DNA of 64,000 bases from Nocardia arthritidis NBRC 100137 (GCF_001612765.1 NZ_BDBB01000008.1:124001-188000), one strand, 5' to 3'; positions 53,698 through 63,399 are shown, numbered from the stretch's first letter. Numbers and translations are program-made. The notes: generated from the letters alone by a model not told the origin.

Positions 53698-54759
53698 CTA
53701 GGACGTGCCGAGTGCGGCGGCGAACACGGGCCATGAGCTGTGCAGGTCTTCCTGCCAGTAAGACCAGGAATGGGTGCCGTTGCCGCGCAGCTCGAAGGTG
53801 GCGGGAATGGCCAGCTGATCAAGCCTTTCGCGCAGCTGACGGGTGCAGCGTTCGGCGAATGTCTCCAGGGCGCCGCCGATGAGAAGCTGGTCGATCAGCT
53901 TGCCGGGGTTGTGCTCGATCCCGGCACTGTCGAGGGTGTCGTATGGACCGGGCGCGCCGGTCCCGCTCGCGACATAGATCGCGGTGCCGCGCAGCTCGTC
54001 CGCGTGCAGATACGGGTCGTTGGCCGCCCACGCGGGATCCGTCGGCGGACCCCACATGTTCACCACGTTGCCCCGGCGTCCACTCACCACCACGCTCACG
54101 ATCACTTGACCCTGCGGATCGCTGGTGCGCACACACCCGGAATACGAGCCGATGGCCCGATACAACCCCGGTGCGGCCAAGGCCAGCTGAAACACCGACG
54201 TGCCCGCCATCGAGATGCCCGCGATCGCGTTGGACCCGTTGCCTCCGAACGCCGCATCCACGATCGGGGGCAGTTCCCGAGTCAGGAACGTGGCCCACCG
54301 CTGGCGTCCCAGCATCGGATCATCCGCACGCCAATCCGTGAAATAGGAGCTGGCGCCGCCGAACGGGATCACCACGTTGACTTGCTTGTCCCGGAAGAAC
54401 TCCACCACATCCGTGCGGCCGAGCCAGTTGCCGTCTGCGCCGCCGTCGATCCCGTTCAGCAGGTACAGGGTGGGCGCCGGAACCGATCGGTCGGCGGCAG
54501 GCAGGACGCGGACGGTCACCTCGTTCGCCATCGCGGCGGAGTGGACCGTCAGCTCCACCAGCCGTCCCGGGCCGGACGTCGCACCGGCGATATGCGGTCG
54601 ATCGGGCGGCATGCCGATCGGCGACGGGAGTTCCGGTTGGGCGCTCCCCGGGCCGGCCACACCGGTCGCGAACCCCAGGGCGACGATGCTCAGCGCCGCC
54701 ACCAGCCGTGCGGTCCGCGCCACGCCACGGGGGTAAGACGGCGGGACGGGGGAATGCAC
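53698..54759 (-). CDS. Secreted mycolyltransferase-like esterase (antigen 85 family)
   Basis: A 353-residue exported protein. The signal peptide is RTARLVAALSIVALGFATGV ending near GSAQP. The mature part has PTLYLLNGIDGGADGNWLGR, GGASSYFTDW, a nucleophile elbow GISMAGTSVFQLAL and the histidine in GNGTHSWSYWQ. It is a paralogue of the enzyme at 36821-37822 with the elbow changed from GxSMGG to GxSMAG. GTG at 54759 has GGAAGG 6 nt upstream; GTG 54723 is an alternative. It should act on trehalose mycolates in the cell envelope. Confidence 0.88.
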   Translation of the reverse strand: MHSPVPPSYPRGVARTARLVAALSIVALGFATGVAGPGSAQPELPSPIGMPPDRPHIAGATSGPGRLVELTVHSAAMANEVTVRVLPAADRSVPAPTLYLLNGIDGGADGNWLGRTDVVEFFRDKQVNVVIPFGGASSYFTDWRADDPMLGRQRWATFLTRELPPIVDAAFGGNGSNAIAGISMAGTSVFQLALAAPGLYRAIGSYSGCVRTSDPQGQVIVSVVVSGRRGNVVNMWGPPTDPAWAANDPYLHADELRGTAIYVASGTGAPGPYDTLDSAGIEHNPGKLIDQLLIGGALETFAERCTRQLRERLDQLAIPATFELRGNGTHSWSYWQEDLHSSWPVFAAALGTS

Positions 54760-54944
54760 ACACGGCCTTCCTGAGGAGGCTGGACGAAACAGGCCCACGG
54801 TATGCCGCGCATGCCTCGGCGGGCAAGGCGACGTCGCGCTTGTTGGGGTCGATAGCCACTGCGGTTGGGGTTTCGCTGGGAACAGCCACAAAAACGCCGT
54901 CGCCTGGACCGAGCCTCCCGAATGCCGCTGGCGAGGGGCCGGGG

Positions 54945-55430
54945 TCAGTAGTCGGTGATCCAGGTGTCGGTGAACTCCGCCTCGGTGGCCAGCATGTCGA
55001 GTAACCGGGCCACGATGGCTGCCTCGATCCTCTTGCCGAACAACGGGATACCGACTTCGGCGGCACCGGCCACCACCGCCTCGGCCGCGGTATCGCTCTC
55101 GGTGAGCCGGACGGTGCCGCTCACCTGGGCGGGCACACCTTCGACGCGGGCTTCGAAACTGCCGCCCTCGCGGGTGTAGGTCTCGGAGCGGGTGATGACC
55201 AGGCCTTCGGGCCGCACCGCGGTGATGGCGCTGGGCAGCGCCGCCGCCGGAACGGTCTGCACCATCCGCACGTGCAGGCGGTCCTCGGCGGCGTCGAACT
55301 CGACGAGCTGTGCGTCGGCCCCGCCGACCTCCTCGATGCGGTCTTTCCAGTACCGCTCGTCGGCCAGCGCCGCACGAAGCGCGTCGGCCGAATGGGAGTA
55401 GGTGGCCGTGTACGCCAAGGGGGTCGCCAT
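54945..55430 (-). CDS. DUF2505 family protein
   Basis: A 161-residue protein typical of the actinobacterial DUF2505 family: PLAYTATYSHSADALRAALA, DAAEDRLHVRMVQTVPA and the later GTVRLTESDTAAEAVVAGA. The predicted fold is a helix-grip (SRPBCC-like) ligand-binding domain; no function is established. It lies 185 bp upstream of the mycolyltransferase gene on the same strand. Confidence 0.82.
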   Translation of the reverse strand: MATPLAYTATYSHSADALRAALADERYWKDRIEEVGGADAQLVEFDAAEDRLHVRMVQTVPAAALPSAITAVRPEGLVITRSETYTREGGSFEARVEGVPAQVSGTVRLTESDTAAEAVVAGAAEVGIPLFGKRIEAAIVARLLDMLATEAEFTDTWITDY

Positions 55431-55655
55431 ACCGGCACACGCTACCTGCTGCCACGCGCTTCACCGCCGGTGAACCGCCGACGCCACGACGCCGGACACC
55501 CACTGAATCGCGCTGGGAAACAAGAGGTTCGATAGCAGACTGCCAGCGGATCGGTGTCCGCGGCCCGGTCGAGGACGAGAGTGATTGCGATCAACCGGTG
55601 CCGCCGCGGGCAGCGATAGTACAAGCCGATTTTGCTATCACCGATTGGGTGGCGC

Positions 55656-55970
55656 TCAGATCGGGCAGCCGCCCGCTGTGCTGGAGGGGGCCGCGAAAAT
55701 GTCCAGCGCGAATTTGCGGTGAGAGCGGACGAGTTTCTCGTATTGCAAGCGGTTGTAGGCCAGCGGGAGCAGCAACAGCCGATCCGGCAGCAGGCGCCAC
55801 GCCCTGCCGCCGTCGATCTGGCGCAAAGTGGCGAACAGATCTGCCGGGGGCGCCGCGACGTAGGCGCCCGCCACGTCGATCTCGGGGGCGTAGGTGGGGC
55901 GAGCTCGGCTGCGGGTGCTGAACCGCCACGGCCTTGGGAGTGCCTCGGCGTGGTCCAGATCGTCGCGCGG
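55656..55970 (-). pseudogene. Unidentified gene remnant lacking its start
   Basis: The frame reads DDLDHAEALPRPWRFSTRSR, TYAPEIDVAGAYVAAPPADL, RAWRLLPDRLLLLPLAYNRL and YEKLVRSHRKFALDIFAAP, with good codon bias over about 100 codons. It has no ATG or GTG until 55874, in the middle of the coding-like part, so the 72-residue translatable piece is N-terminally cut. I do not recognise the family. Confidence 0.4.
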
Positions 55971-55998
55971 GCTACCCCGCCGGCCGCGGGGACAGCCT

Positions 55999-56205
55999 TC
56001 AGGGAAGACGCATCAGCTGCCGGGAGAGCGTGAACAGACGGCGGGCGAGTCTGATGACCGGGATGCCCAGTGGAAGCAGGAGGATCGTCACGCACAGCAC
56101 CGCGCCGACGAGCCACAGCACAGCGGCGACCAGCCCCAGTACCGTGCCGAGCACGGCGGTGAGGATCCCCAGTATCGGACCGAGTAGACCCTGTAGCAGT
56201 CGCAT
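55999..56205 (-). CDS. Small hydrophobic membrane protein
   Basis: A 68-residue protein with two membrane helices (GLLGPILGILTAVLGTVLGL and AVLWLVGAVLCVTILLLPLG) and a basic C-terminus (RLARRLFTLSRQLMRLP). Short proteins of this kind are common in actinobacteria, often in stress operons, with unknown function. Confidence 0.65.
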   Translation of the reverse strand: MRLLQGLLGPILGILTAVLGTVLGLVAAVLWLVGAVLCVTILLLPLGIPVIRLARRLFTLSRQLMRLP

Positions 56206-56348
56206 GATGACCTTCCGGTTTCCATTCTGCGCTTCTTCGGGTCGGTGTGCATCAGACGATTTCCACCGGCGAGTCCGAGCGCACCGCGAGTCCTTTGTGT
56301 CGTCGTGCCCCGGGCGACTCGGTGCCCTGCGCGGGTACCGTCCCTGGT

Positions 56349-57020
56349 ATGAGCCGAGCGATCGTGGAGCTGTCCCATCCTGTCTCGGACGGCATGCTCA
56401 TCGATCCGAGCCTGCCCGCACCGCGTGTCACCACGGCGGTGGCACGTGACCGATCGCCGCTGATCGGCATGGGCTACCACATCGCGCGCGTGGATATGGT
56501 CGGTCCCACGGGCACCTACATCGACGCGCCTTTCCATTTCCACGCCGGCGGCGCCGACATCGCCGAGCTGCCGTTGGAGCGGTTGTTGAACGTGCCGATC
56601 GTGATGATACGTGCGCCGGGCCGCCGCGCGGTGGGGCCGGACGTGCTGGGCGATCCCGCGCGGTTGTGGGGCAAAGCGGTGCTCGTGCACACCGGCTGGT
56701 CGGGCAAATGGGGATCGTCCGCGTACCGAGAGCCCGGACATCCGTTCCTGGTCGGCGAGGTCGCCGAGGCGCTGATCGCCGCCAATGTGGCGCTGGTGGG
56801 AATCGACTCGTCCGACGTCGACGACACGTCCTTGCCGACGCGGCCGTGCCACCACACGCTGCTCGGTGCGGGCATTCCGATCATCGAGCAGATGACGAAT
56901 CTGGACGCGGTCCCCGACACCGGCGCCAGGCTGGTCGCGCTTCCTGCGCCGGTGCGTGGGACGGGCTCGTTTCCGCTGCGCGCCGTGGCGTGGACCGAGC
57001 ACGGCGCAGTGGGCAACTGA
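56349..57020 (+). CDS. Cyclase-family (kynurenine formamidase-like) hydrolase
   Basis: A 223-residue protein of the cyclase/KynB family: VELSHPVSDGMLIDPSLP at the start, GTYIDAPFHFHAGGADIAEL, and SDVDDTSLPTRPCHHTLLGA near the end. The family signature HxGTHxDAPxHF, which supplies metal ligands, reads GPTGTYIDAPFHF, so the first and second histidines are replaced while Asp and the last His remain. It may still bind metal with other ligands (CHH). Possible substrates are formamides or lactones. ATG at 56349 starts exactly at the family's N-terminus. Confidence 0.83.
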   Translation: MSRAIVELSHPVSDGMLIDPSLPAPRVTTAVARDRSPLIGMGYHIARVDMVGPTGTYIDAPFHFHAGGADIAELPLERLLNVPIVMIRAPGRRAVGPDVLGDPARLWGKAVLVHTGWSGKWGSSAYREPGHPFLVGEVAEALIAANVALVGIDSSDVDDTSLPTRPCHHTLLGAGIPIIEQMTNLDAVPDTGARLVALPAPVRGTGSFPLRAVAWTEHGAVGN

Positions 57021-57075
57021 GGAAATTTCGATTCGGTATCCGTCGTCGACCGAATCGCGCACCTCGGATCGCCTT

Positions 57076-57640
57076 CTACAACCGAGGATCTCGAGGCCGG
57101 AACGGCGGGACCGCCAGATCGTCGCCGAAGATGTCCGGGAGGTCGCGGTCGACGCTGTCGGAGAATCGGGCGGGCCGCTTCTCCAGGAAGGCCGTCACGC
57201 CTTCCCTGGCGTCGGCGGCGGCGCCCGGTGGTAGATGCCGCGAGATTCGATGCGGCGGGCGATCATCGGATGCTCGGCTCCGAGGTTGCGCTACATTATC
57301 TGCCGAGACAGCGCCACCGACACGGGCGCGGAATGCTCGGTAACCCGGCGGGCGAGCGCGCGAGCCTCGTCGACCAGTGTGTCCGCGGGATGCAGCGCGG
57401 AGGACAATCCCGCGTCGAGCGCTTCGCCCGCTTCGACGAGACGGCCCGAGTACACCCAGTCCAGCGCGGTCTGCTTCGGTACCAGGCGGCGCAGGAACCA
57501 ACTGGAACAACGATGCCGCGGCGATTGAAGACAAACCCGATGCGGGCGTTGTCGACGGCCAGCCGGAAGTCCGCCGCGAGCGTCACGGTGATGCCCACGC
57601 CGACGGCGGGGCCGTTCACGGCGGCGATGACGGATTGCGG
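57076..57640 (-). pseudogene. Enoyl-CoA hydratase pseudogene
   Basis: Parts of one crotonase-family protein are spread over frames: NGPAVGVGITVTLAADFRLA and NARIGFVFNRRGIV (57619-57509); then SSWFLRRLVPKQTALDWVYS and PADTLVDEARALARRV (57507-57294). A TAG stands where the family has Trp after SRQIM, followed by RNLGAEHPMIARRIESRGIY. Another shift leads to DAREGVTAFLEKRPARFSDS (about 57200). The N-terminal third is absent. Confidence 0.78.
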
Positions 57641-57659
57641 GAGTCGAACATGCGTTCGA

Positions 57660-57810
57660 ATTCACGCCGGAGGTGGTGAGGCGATGTCCGCAGGCGAGCC
57701 GGTTCAGCTCGGTCACCGTCGCGTGGGTGGCGGCGAGCATGATGCTGTCGCCTCCGGCGGTGCGGTCGGCCAGCCACCCGGCGAACGCGGCGTCGGCGAT
57801 GGCGGCGGTA
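57660..57810 (-). pseudogene. Relaxase/helicase fragment (MobF/TrwC-like)
   Basis: A short minus-strand frame reads IADAAFAGWLADRTAGGDSI then MLAATHATVTELNRLACGHR. This matches the helicase part of actinobacterial MobF relaxases, where a similar LAATxxxVxELN segment occurs. Nothing else of a relaxase is present. It suggests that a plasmid or integrative element was once here. Confidence 0.45.
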
Positions 57811-57912
57811 CAGATCGCAAGGAGAGATCGAACGGGCCGGAACGGACTCCCTAGGGCGTAAGGTCTTCGGCCTCGCCACCGCAGGCGTCCGTCTCGCTTG
57901 ACCTCTTGCGCG

Positions 57913-58815
57913 TCAGTCCGGCAGCCAGTGCAGCTCGTGCGCCAGGGTTTTGGCGACGGCACGGATGCGGCGGTGTAGCGGCGACTGCTCGCGTGGGAGG
58001 ACCAGGTGGATCGTCAGGCTGGGCGCGCCCCGCAGCGGTCGCCAGGTGAGACCGGCCGGTTGTGTCGTGACCGCGGCTTCACCGGCCGGGGCGAGGGTGA
58101 GCCCGTCGTGTAGGTCGCGCTGAGACATGTCGAAAGAGACTGCGGGCGTGCGGAATCGGGGGATCGGCCGGGTGTCGCGGAACAGTGCGGACAGCTGATC
58201 GTGGATCACGGGGTTGGCCGTACGGTCGGGGAGTCGCAGCGGATACGCGGCCGCGTCGGCGATCTCGATCTCCGGGTGTTCGGCCAGCGGATGATGCTGC
58301 GCCAGCTGGACCCCGACGCGCTGACGCCGCAGCAGGAACCGGCGTACGCCACGCCCCGGCTGTTCACCGCGGGTGATCCCCGCATCGATGCGGCCGTCGG
58401 CGACCGCGGGGGAGATCTCCGGTGTCGCCATCGGGACCGCGCCGACCTCGAGTCCCGGGCTGCTGCGAATGAGCCTGTCCACCAGGGCCGGTGCCGTCCC
58501 GGCCCCGGCGCTGAGACTGTATCCGATGCGCAGCGTGCCCAGTTCACCGGCCCCCGCGCTCCGGGCGGTGTCCCATGCCCGGTCCAGCGCCGCCAGCGCG
58601 GGCGCCGCGGACTCCGCCAAAGCCGCACCGGCCGTGGTCAATACGACGCTACGCGTGTTGCGAACCAGCAGGGCCGTACCGAGTTCCGCCTCCAATCGGC
58701 GCATCCGGGCGCTGAGCGCGGGCTGTGCGATACCGATCCGTGCGGCGGCGCGGGTGAAGTTCAACTCCCGCGCCAGCACCAGGAAGTACCGCAGGCTCAC
58801 CGTATCCGGCGCCAC
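57913..58815 (-). CDS. LysR-family transcriptional regulator
   Basis: A 300-residue LysR protein: winged helix at the N-terminus (LRYFLVLARELNFTRAAARI, IAQPALSARMRRLEAELG) and a periplasmic-binding-like effector domain (LGTLRIGYSLSAGAGTAPAL). It is divergent from a DUF1330 gene about 190 bp away, its possible target. Confidence 0.92.
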   Translation of the reverse strand: MAPDTVSLRYFLVLARELNFTRAAARIGIAQPALSARMRRLEAELGTALLVRNTRSVVLTTAGAALAESAAPALAALDRAWDTARSAGAGELGTLRIGYSLSAGAGTAPALVDRLIRSSPGLEVGAVPMATPEISPAVADGRIDAGITRGEQPGRGVRRFLLRRQRVGVQLAQHHPLAEHPEIEIADAAAYPLRLPDRTANPVIHDQLSALFRDTRPIPRFRTPAVSFDMSQRDLHDGLTLAPAGEAAVTTQPAGLTWRPLRGAPSLTIHLVLPREQSPLHRRIRAVAKTLAHELHWLPD

Positions 58816-59003
58816 GTGCCCTCCCTATCGATTGATAACGATCCGTTCTGAGTCTATCGCGTACCGGTCTTTCCCTCGACCGCACATCAAGCCCTAGCCT
58901 GCGCATATGACGATTCAACTGACCGCAGTGCCCGTCGCCGGGACCGATCGATCTGAGTGTCAATTCGAAGTCGGACGTGTCCGGCCGAACACGGGAGGTT
59001 TCC

Positions 59004-59297
59004 ATGGCTAAGGGCTACTGGGTCAGCGTCTACCCCGCCATTTCCGACCCTGAGAGGCTGACTGCCTACAACGAGCTGGCCCGTCCGGCTGTCCAGGCTG
59101 GGGGAGGGCGCGTCCTGTCGCGTGGCGGTCGAGTCGTCGCCCACGAGGCCGGAATCACGCAACGCGTCGTTCTGATCGAGTTCGACAGCTTTGAACAGGC
59201 CGTCGCGGCATACGAGAGCGAGGCATACCAGAAGGCGCTGGTGGCCCTCCCCGACGGCGTCGAGCGCGACTTCCGCATCGTCGAAGGCATCGACTGA
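59004..59297 (+). CDS. DUF1330 family protein
   Basis: A 97-residue protein with the DUF1330 dimeric alpha/beta-barrel pattern: GYWVSVYPAISDPERLTAYN, RVVLIEFDSFEQAVAAYESE and AYQKALVALPDGVERDFRIV. Function is unknown; relatives resemble small-molecule-binding dimers. ATG at 59004 has GGGAGG 5 nt upstream, which settles the start. Confidence 0.9.
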   Translation: MAKGYWVSVYPAISDPERLTAYNELARPAVQAGGGRVLSRGGRVVAHEAGITQRVVLIEFDSFEQAVAAYESEAYQKALVALPDGVERDFRIVEGID

Positions 59298-59442
59298 CCG
59301 CCGGGGCCCAGTTCCCGCGGTGTCTTTGCGTCATCGGATAGCGCAGATGAAGAGCATGCTGTCGGTTCTGCGACGACCTGTTCTGCCACATGCTGGTTGC
59401 CGATGTTCAGCCGCTGGACCCGCTCTCAGCGCGGTGTCCGGG

Positions 59443-60540
59443 TCAACGGCCGGTGGGGAAGTGCTGGGTCAGAGGGACTGCCAGGCGGGTGAGTTCGGTG
59501 CACAGGGCGTCTCGGTCGCCCGAGGTTTCGGTCGATGCCCGCACCTCGACGACGCCGGTCTTGATGCCATCCTGTGTGCCCTGGGGGATGTCGAACAGGA
59601 GGCAGCAGAACTCACCGGGTACGTCGCTGGGCACGGCGAGCAGGGCACGCCGATCGCCCACCATGACCGGCCGGGGTTGGGTGAAGACCTCGTAGGCCCA
59701 GTCCGTGAACCGACTGTCCCGAGTGAATACGGCCACATAGTACGTTGGGCCGGTCCACCGGCACTGTTTCGCCTCCGGGTACGGGGTGTCCGTCTTCTTC
59801 GACTGTGGATTCAGGCCCACCGCCGCGACGTCGGCGTCGGGGATCGTACACGGATCCCAGACCGGTTGGGGCGCAGTCGGTGTCGTGAGGTCCGGGGCCG
59901 TGGTAACAATGGAAGCGGAGGTGGTCGCGGACTCGGGCCGGAACGTCTTGCGTGGCAGGCTCGCCGAAAGACTGTGGATGAGCGCGGCCGCGATGGATTC
60001 GGCGCCGGAGGCGAGGTCGTTACGCAATCCCGGTGAGTCACCGGTGGGCGGAGTGCCACTTGACCCGGACCAGTTCAGTCCTCGGGTGTGGACGTTGACG
60101 GCGAGGTTCCCGAGCCTGGTTTGCACCGTCACCGCAACCTGGTTCTTCCCCACGGGCAGGGTCACGATGTCGGCGTGATCGCCGATGCCGCGTATGGGTG
60201 CCGGAGCTCCACTTGCCGAGGTGGGTTCGGCCGTGGTGGACGTCGTGGTCTGCCCGACCACGGCTGGGGTTTTCCACACCCAGAGATCGATCCTCGCCGT
60301 GCGCGAAAGAGGCTCGGGCGTGGACACCTTGTCGAGGTGCGGAATCGGATCCTCGTAGGTGACCGTGCAGGTGAGCGTCTGCCCGGCCGCGTTGTCGAGC
60401 TTGGATGTGGTGACAGGCTGCGCACCCCCCGTCGGCAGAGCGCCCGCGAATTGGTGCAGCGCATCGCCCGCCGCGGTGCCGACCTCAGCGCACGATGTAG
60501 GTAGTGCCGAGTATCCGGACGGGTACTGCGGCCCGGTACC
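59443..60540 (-). pseudogene. DUF3558-type envelope protein gene lacking its N-terminus
   Basis: The DUF3558 part is clear (VWDPCTIPDADVAAVGLNPQ, AKQCRWTGPTYYVAVFTRDS, DALCTELTRLAVPLTQ). Coding-like sequence continues upstream of the first in-frame start (GTG 60327): [20 protein letters not shown] and AAGQTLTCTVTYEDPIPHLD. That upstream part has no ATG or GTG and ends against an IS3 transposase remnant at about 60540. DUF3558 proteins normally begin with a lipoprotein signal, which is missing here. The 294 residues from GTG 60327 could be made but would stay in the cytoplasm. Confidence 0.65.
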
Positions 60541-60542
60541 GC

Positions 60543-60636
60543 GCGACGCATGACTCCGGCTCCCTGTTCGAGTTGCCGGATCCGTTTGTGGGCCTCGCGC
60601 AGCTCAGTGGACTCGTCCGGGGCGGCTATATCGTCG
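60543..60636 (-). mobile_element. IS3-family transposase OrfA remnant
   Basis: The minus strand reads [20 protein letters not shown] then [12 protein letters not shown]. This corresponds to the leucine-zipper end of IS3-family OrfA (DExAELRxLxKRxRxLExExxVLRRAA). The rest of the element, including OrfB and inverted repeats, was not seen. It directly abuts the cut end of the DUF3558 gene. Confidence 0.6.
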
Positions 60637-60798
60637 ACTCGGATGAGAATGGCTGTTTACTTAATCCTCTGTGGACGGTTAGCCTGTCGCCGTGTGCCGA
60701 TTGGTCACGACGCCTGGCTCCCCGTCCCGGGGTGGCAGCGGAAACCGGTCGGCCGACGTTTCGCGCCGTTGTTCGGCAACCCGGAGAAGAGGAGTGGG

Positions 60799-61560
60799 AT
60801 GGAGATCAGCAACGCGGTCGCTGCGGTGACCGGTGGTGCGTCGGGACTCGGCTTGGCGACCGTGCGGGAGCTGCACGGCAAGGGCGCGAAGGTCGTGATC
60901 GTCGACCTGCCGTCGTCCTCCGGCGAGGCCGTCGCCAAGGAACTCGGCGACGGCGTGGTCTTCGCCGCGGCCGACGTCACGAACGAAGAGCAGGTCTCCG
61001 CCGCACTCGATGCCGCGCAAGAGCTGGGCGACCTGCGCATCGCGGTGAACTGCGCGGGCATCGGTAACGCCATCAAGACCGTGGGCAAGAACGGGGCATT
61101 CCCGTTGGCGGACTTCACCAAGGTGATCAACGTCAACCTGGTCGGCACCTTCAACGTGATCCGGCTGGCCGCCGAACGGATCGCCAAGACCGATCCGGTG
61201 GGCGAGGAGCGGGGTGTCATCATCAACACCGCGTCGGTGGCGGCGTTCGACGGCCAGATCGGGCAGGCGGCGTACTCGGCGTCCAAGGGCGGGATCGTGG
61301 GCCTGACCTTGCCGGTGGCGCGTGACCTCGCGGCGATCAAGATCCGGGTGGTGACCATCGCGCCGGGACTTTTCCACACTCCGCTGTTCGCCACGCTGCC
61401 CGACGAGGCCATCGCATCCCTGGGCGCGCAGGTCCCGCACCCTTCGCGACTCGGTGACCCGGCCGAATACGCCGCGCTCGCGCGGCACATCGTGGAGAAC
61501 CCGATGCTCAACGGCGAGACCATCCGTCTCGACGGTGCCATCCGGATGGCGCCGCGCTGA
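60799..61560 (+). CDS. SDR, 3-hydroxyacyl-CoA dehydrogenase (HSD10)-like
   Basis: A 253-residue SDR close to human HSD17B10 and mycobacterial relatives: [34 protein letters not shown] (Asp after strand 2, so NAD-preferring), [28 protein letters not shown] with catalytic Ser and Tyr, then [19 protein letters not shown]. The HSD10 mark [14 protein letters not shown] is present. It oxidises 3-hydroxyacyl-CoA or hydroxysteroids. ATG at 60799 has AGAGGAG upstream; the longer open frame runs through unrelated sequence. Confidence 0.92.
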   Translation: MEISNAVAAVTGGASGLGLATVRELHGKGAKVVIVDLPSSSGEAVAKELGDGVVFAAADVTNEEQVSAALDAAQELGDLRIAVNCAGIGNAIKTVGKNGAFPLADFTKVINVNLVGTFNVIRLAAERIAKTDPVGEERGVIINTASVAAFDGQIGQAAYSASKGGIVGLTLPVARDLAAIKIRVVTIAPGLFHTPLFATLPDEAIASLGAQVPHPSRLGDPAEYAALARHIVENPMLNGETIRLDGAIRMAPR

Positions 61561-61611
61561 GGTCGTGCGAAAGGGCGTGAACCGGGCGAGTGCGCCGTAC
61601 CTCTCGCTCGG

Positions 61612-62598
61612 TCAGCGGGTTCGTTTGGGGCCGGGTGATATACGGATACCGACGACGGTGATGACCGTGACCACCAATACCGTCATGAGCCTCATGAGGT
61701 TCCATACCTCAGGGTCTCGGGGCGGTTCGGCGGCTTGTACGTCCTTTCCCCGTTGACGGCTGGGCGGGGACGAGGGCAGCGCGGGGAGGGGGCCTTCGGC
61801 CTGGAGTGGTATCTGCGTCGCGATGGCGGCCGGTGACGGAACGATACGGAATTCGGGGATGGGCGGGCCGAGTTCGAGTGGGGTCATGGGCACCGGCGGC
61901 GGGGTGGGAAGCAGCAGCAAGCAGGTCAGCAATGCGCTGCCGGAGAAGGCGCTGCCGACGCCCGCGCTGCCGAGGGCCGATCCGCTCGACCCCGGCCCGA
62001 CGAGGCTCGATCCCGGGCCGATGAGGCTGGATCCGAAGGAGCCGAAACCGCTGCCGGTCGCGAGCCCGAGCAGGAGTAATGCGCTGCCCGTCGCGGCGCT
62101 GCCGGCACATGCCGACTGGACGCTGCCCGTGTCGAGTTGCAGCGTCTCGGCCGGACTGCCCGCCATGACGTCCGGGTGGGCCGTCGTGTCCGCCGTGCGG
62201 GATGTGCCGTCGCCGGGTTGCCCACGGCCGGTGGCGAGAGGGCCGCCACGAGCTCCGCCGACTTCGGCGCTGCCGGTTGCTGAAAGACCGGCGCTGCCGG
62301 AAGGTAACCGAACCGGACCGAGAGCCAAAGACCCACCGCTGGTCGCGCCCTCGGCGTCGAGACCCGAGGCGCTGCCGGACGATGGGGTGCCTGCGTCGGG
62401 GCTGGAACCATTGCCGGTGTTCACGATATCGGAGCCGGGGGCTGCGCCCGAACTCCCCGTCGCCAGGTCGCCGAGGGGCAGCCAGGGCAGCGGGTCTGCT
62501 GATGCTTCCAGCGGTCGAGCCGTGAGTGCCGCGAGGGTCAGCGGCAGCATCGCGGTGGCCAATCCTCGTGCCAACCGATGTGTTCGAGTTGCTCGCAT
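61612..62598 (-). CDS. Secreted Gly/Ser/Ala-rich membrane-anchored protein
   Basis: A 328-residue protein. A signal peptide (RLARGLATAMLPLTLAALTA, cleavage near EASAD) is followed by about 190 residues very rich in Gly, Ser and Ala with imperfect repeats such as SSLIGPGSSLVGPGSS and GSALGSAGVGSAF. Then come a Pro-rich stretch, a basic KR-type linker and a C-terminal helix (LMRLMTVLVVTVITVVGIRI) that would anchor it in the membrane. It looks like a surface-exposed envelope protein. No family is recognised. Confidence 0.65.
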   Translation of the reverse strand: MRATRTHRLARGLATAMLPLTLAALTARPLEASADPLPWLPLGDLATGSSGAAPGSDIVNTGNGSSPDAGTPSSGSASGLDAEGATSGGSLALGPVRLPSGSAGLSATGSAEVGGARGGPLATGRGQPGDGTSRTADTTAHPDVMAGSPAETLQLDTGSVQSACAGSAATGSALLLLGLATGSGFGSFGSSLIGPGSSLVGPGSSGSALGSAGVGSAFSGSALLTCLLLLPTPPPVPMTPLELGPPIPEFRIVPSPAAIATQIPLQAEGPLPALPSSPPSRQRGKDVQAAEPPRDPEVWNLMRLMTVLVVTVITVVGIRISPGPKRTR

Positions 62599-62637
62599 AT
62601 GCAGTCGCCTCGTCGTAGTCGAAACCGGTCCGGAAGG

Positions 62638-63399
62638 TCACGTGGTGTGCTGATACCGGGACAGAGCGAGTTCGAAGGCTTCCTTCGGGACCACGTTCCC
62701 GCCGGAGAACGGCTCGTCGAGGTTGTAGATCGCCCGGATCACCACCCCGACGATGGCGCCGAGCAGCGCGGTGGTCACGACACTGCGCTTGGTGATCTGC
62801 ACGCCGGAGAGGACCACGCTGAACAGCAGGAGGACCGTGCAGATCCACATGGCCAGATAGAGAAAGCCGGGAACCCGGTAACCGGCGTCCAGCGCACGGT
62901 CGGCGCGCGCTTGGGCCACGGCGTCGAGGCTGGTCAGAGCGCTGGCACGAAGCGAGTCGACCTCGGCGTCCGCGGTGTCCACCGCGGCCACCGCGTCGCG
63001 CAGGGTGTCGAGGGTGTCCTGGGTGGACTGACTGAGATGCCCGTCGTCGGCCATAACGGTCCATTCCCGGGTGAGGACTTGCTCGGTGTAATCGCGCACC
63101 AGGCCCTGGATTCGCGTGTGGTCGGACTCGGGCATTCCGTGCGCGGCCCAGTACGTATCGATGAGCGCCTTGGCTTCGGCGATGGTGTGATTGCGCGCGT
63201 TGTCGTACTGCTGCCAGGCGATCACCACGATGAACGCCACCACCGCCATGAAGATCGTGTTGATCAGGTTGAGCACCAACGCGCCGACCGTGTCGTCGTC
63301 GGTCTGCCGCCAGGTCTTCGGATGTAGGCGATCCCCGGCCAGGAAGACGACCACCGCAACGAGCGCGGTGAGAGCAGGCACGAGAAATTCGAAGGCCAT
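62638..63399 (-). CDS. DUF4239 (bestrophin-like) membrane protein
   Basis: A 253-residue membrane protein. Two N-terminal helices (FLVPALTALVAVVVFLAGD; NLINTIFMAVVAFIVVIAW), a long charged helical middle and two C-terminal helices (LYLAMWICTVLLLFSVVLSG; VVTTALLGAIVGVVIRAIYN) give the DUF4239 layout, distantly like bestrophin ion channels. The end NLDEPFSGGNVVPKEAFELA is the family's usual closing segment. ATG at 63399 starts at the first helix. It lies 39 bp upstream of the Gly/Ser-rich protein gene and may be cotranscribed with it. Confidence 0.83.
   Translation of the reverse strand: MAFEFLVPALTALVAVVVFLAGDRLHPKTWRQTDDDTVGALVLNLINTIFMAVVAFIVVIAWQQYDNARNHTIAEAKALIDTYWAAHGMPESDHTRIQGLVRDYTEQVLTREWTVMADDGHLSQSTQDTLDTLRDAVAAVDTADAEVDSLRASALTSLDAVAQARADRALDAGYRVPGFLYLAMWICTVLLLFSVVLSGVQITKRSVVTTALLGAIVGVVIRAIYNLDEPFSGGNVVPKEAFELALSRYQHTT

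Noticed and set aside
62030-62470. Gly/Ser repeats as DNA tandem repeats or a CRISPR-like array
   Set aside because: Repeats are irregular and follow the reading frame of the secreted protein; no constant spacers.
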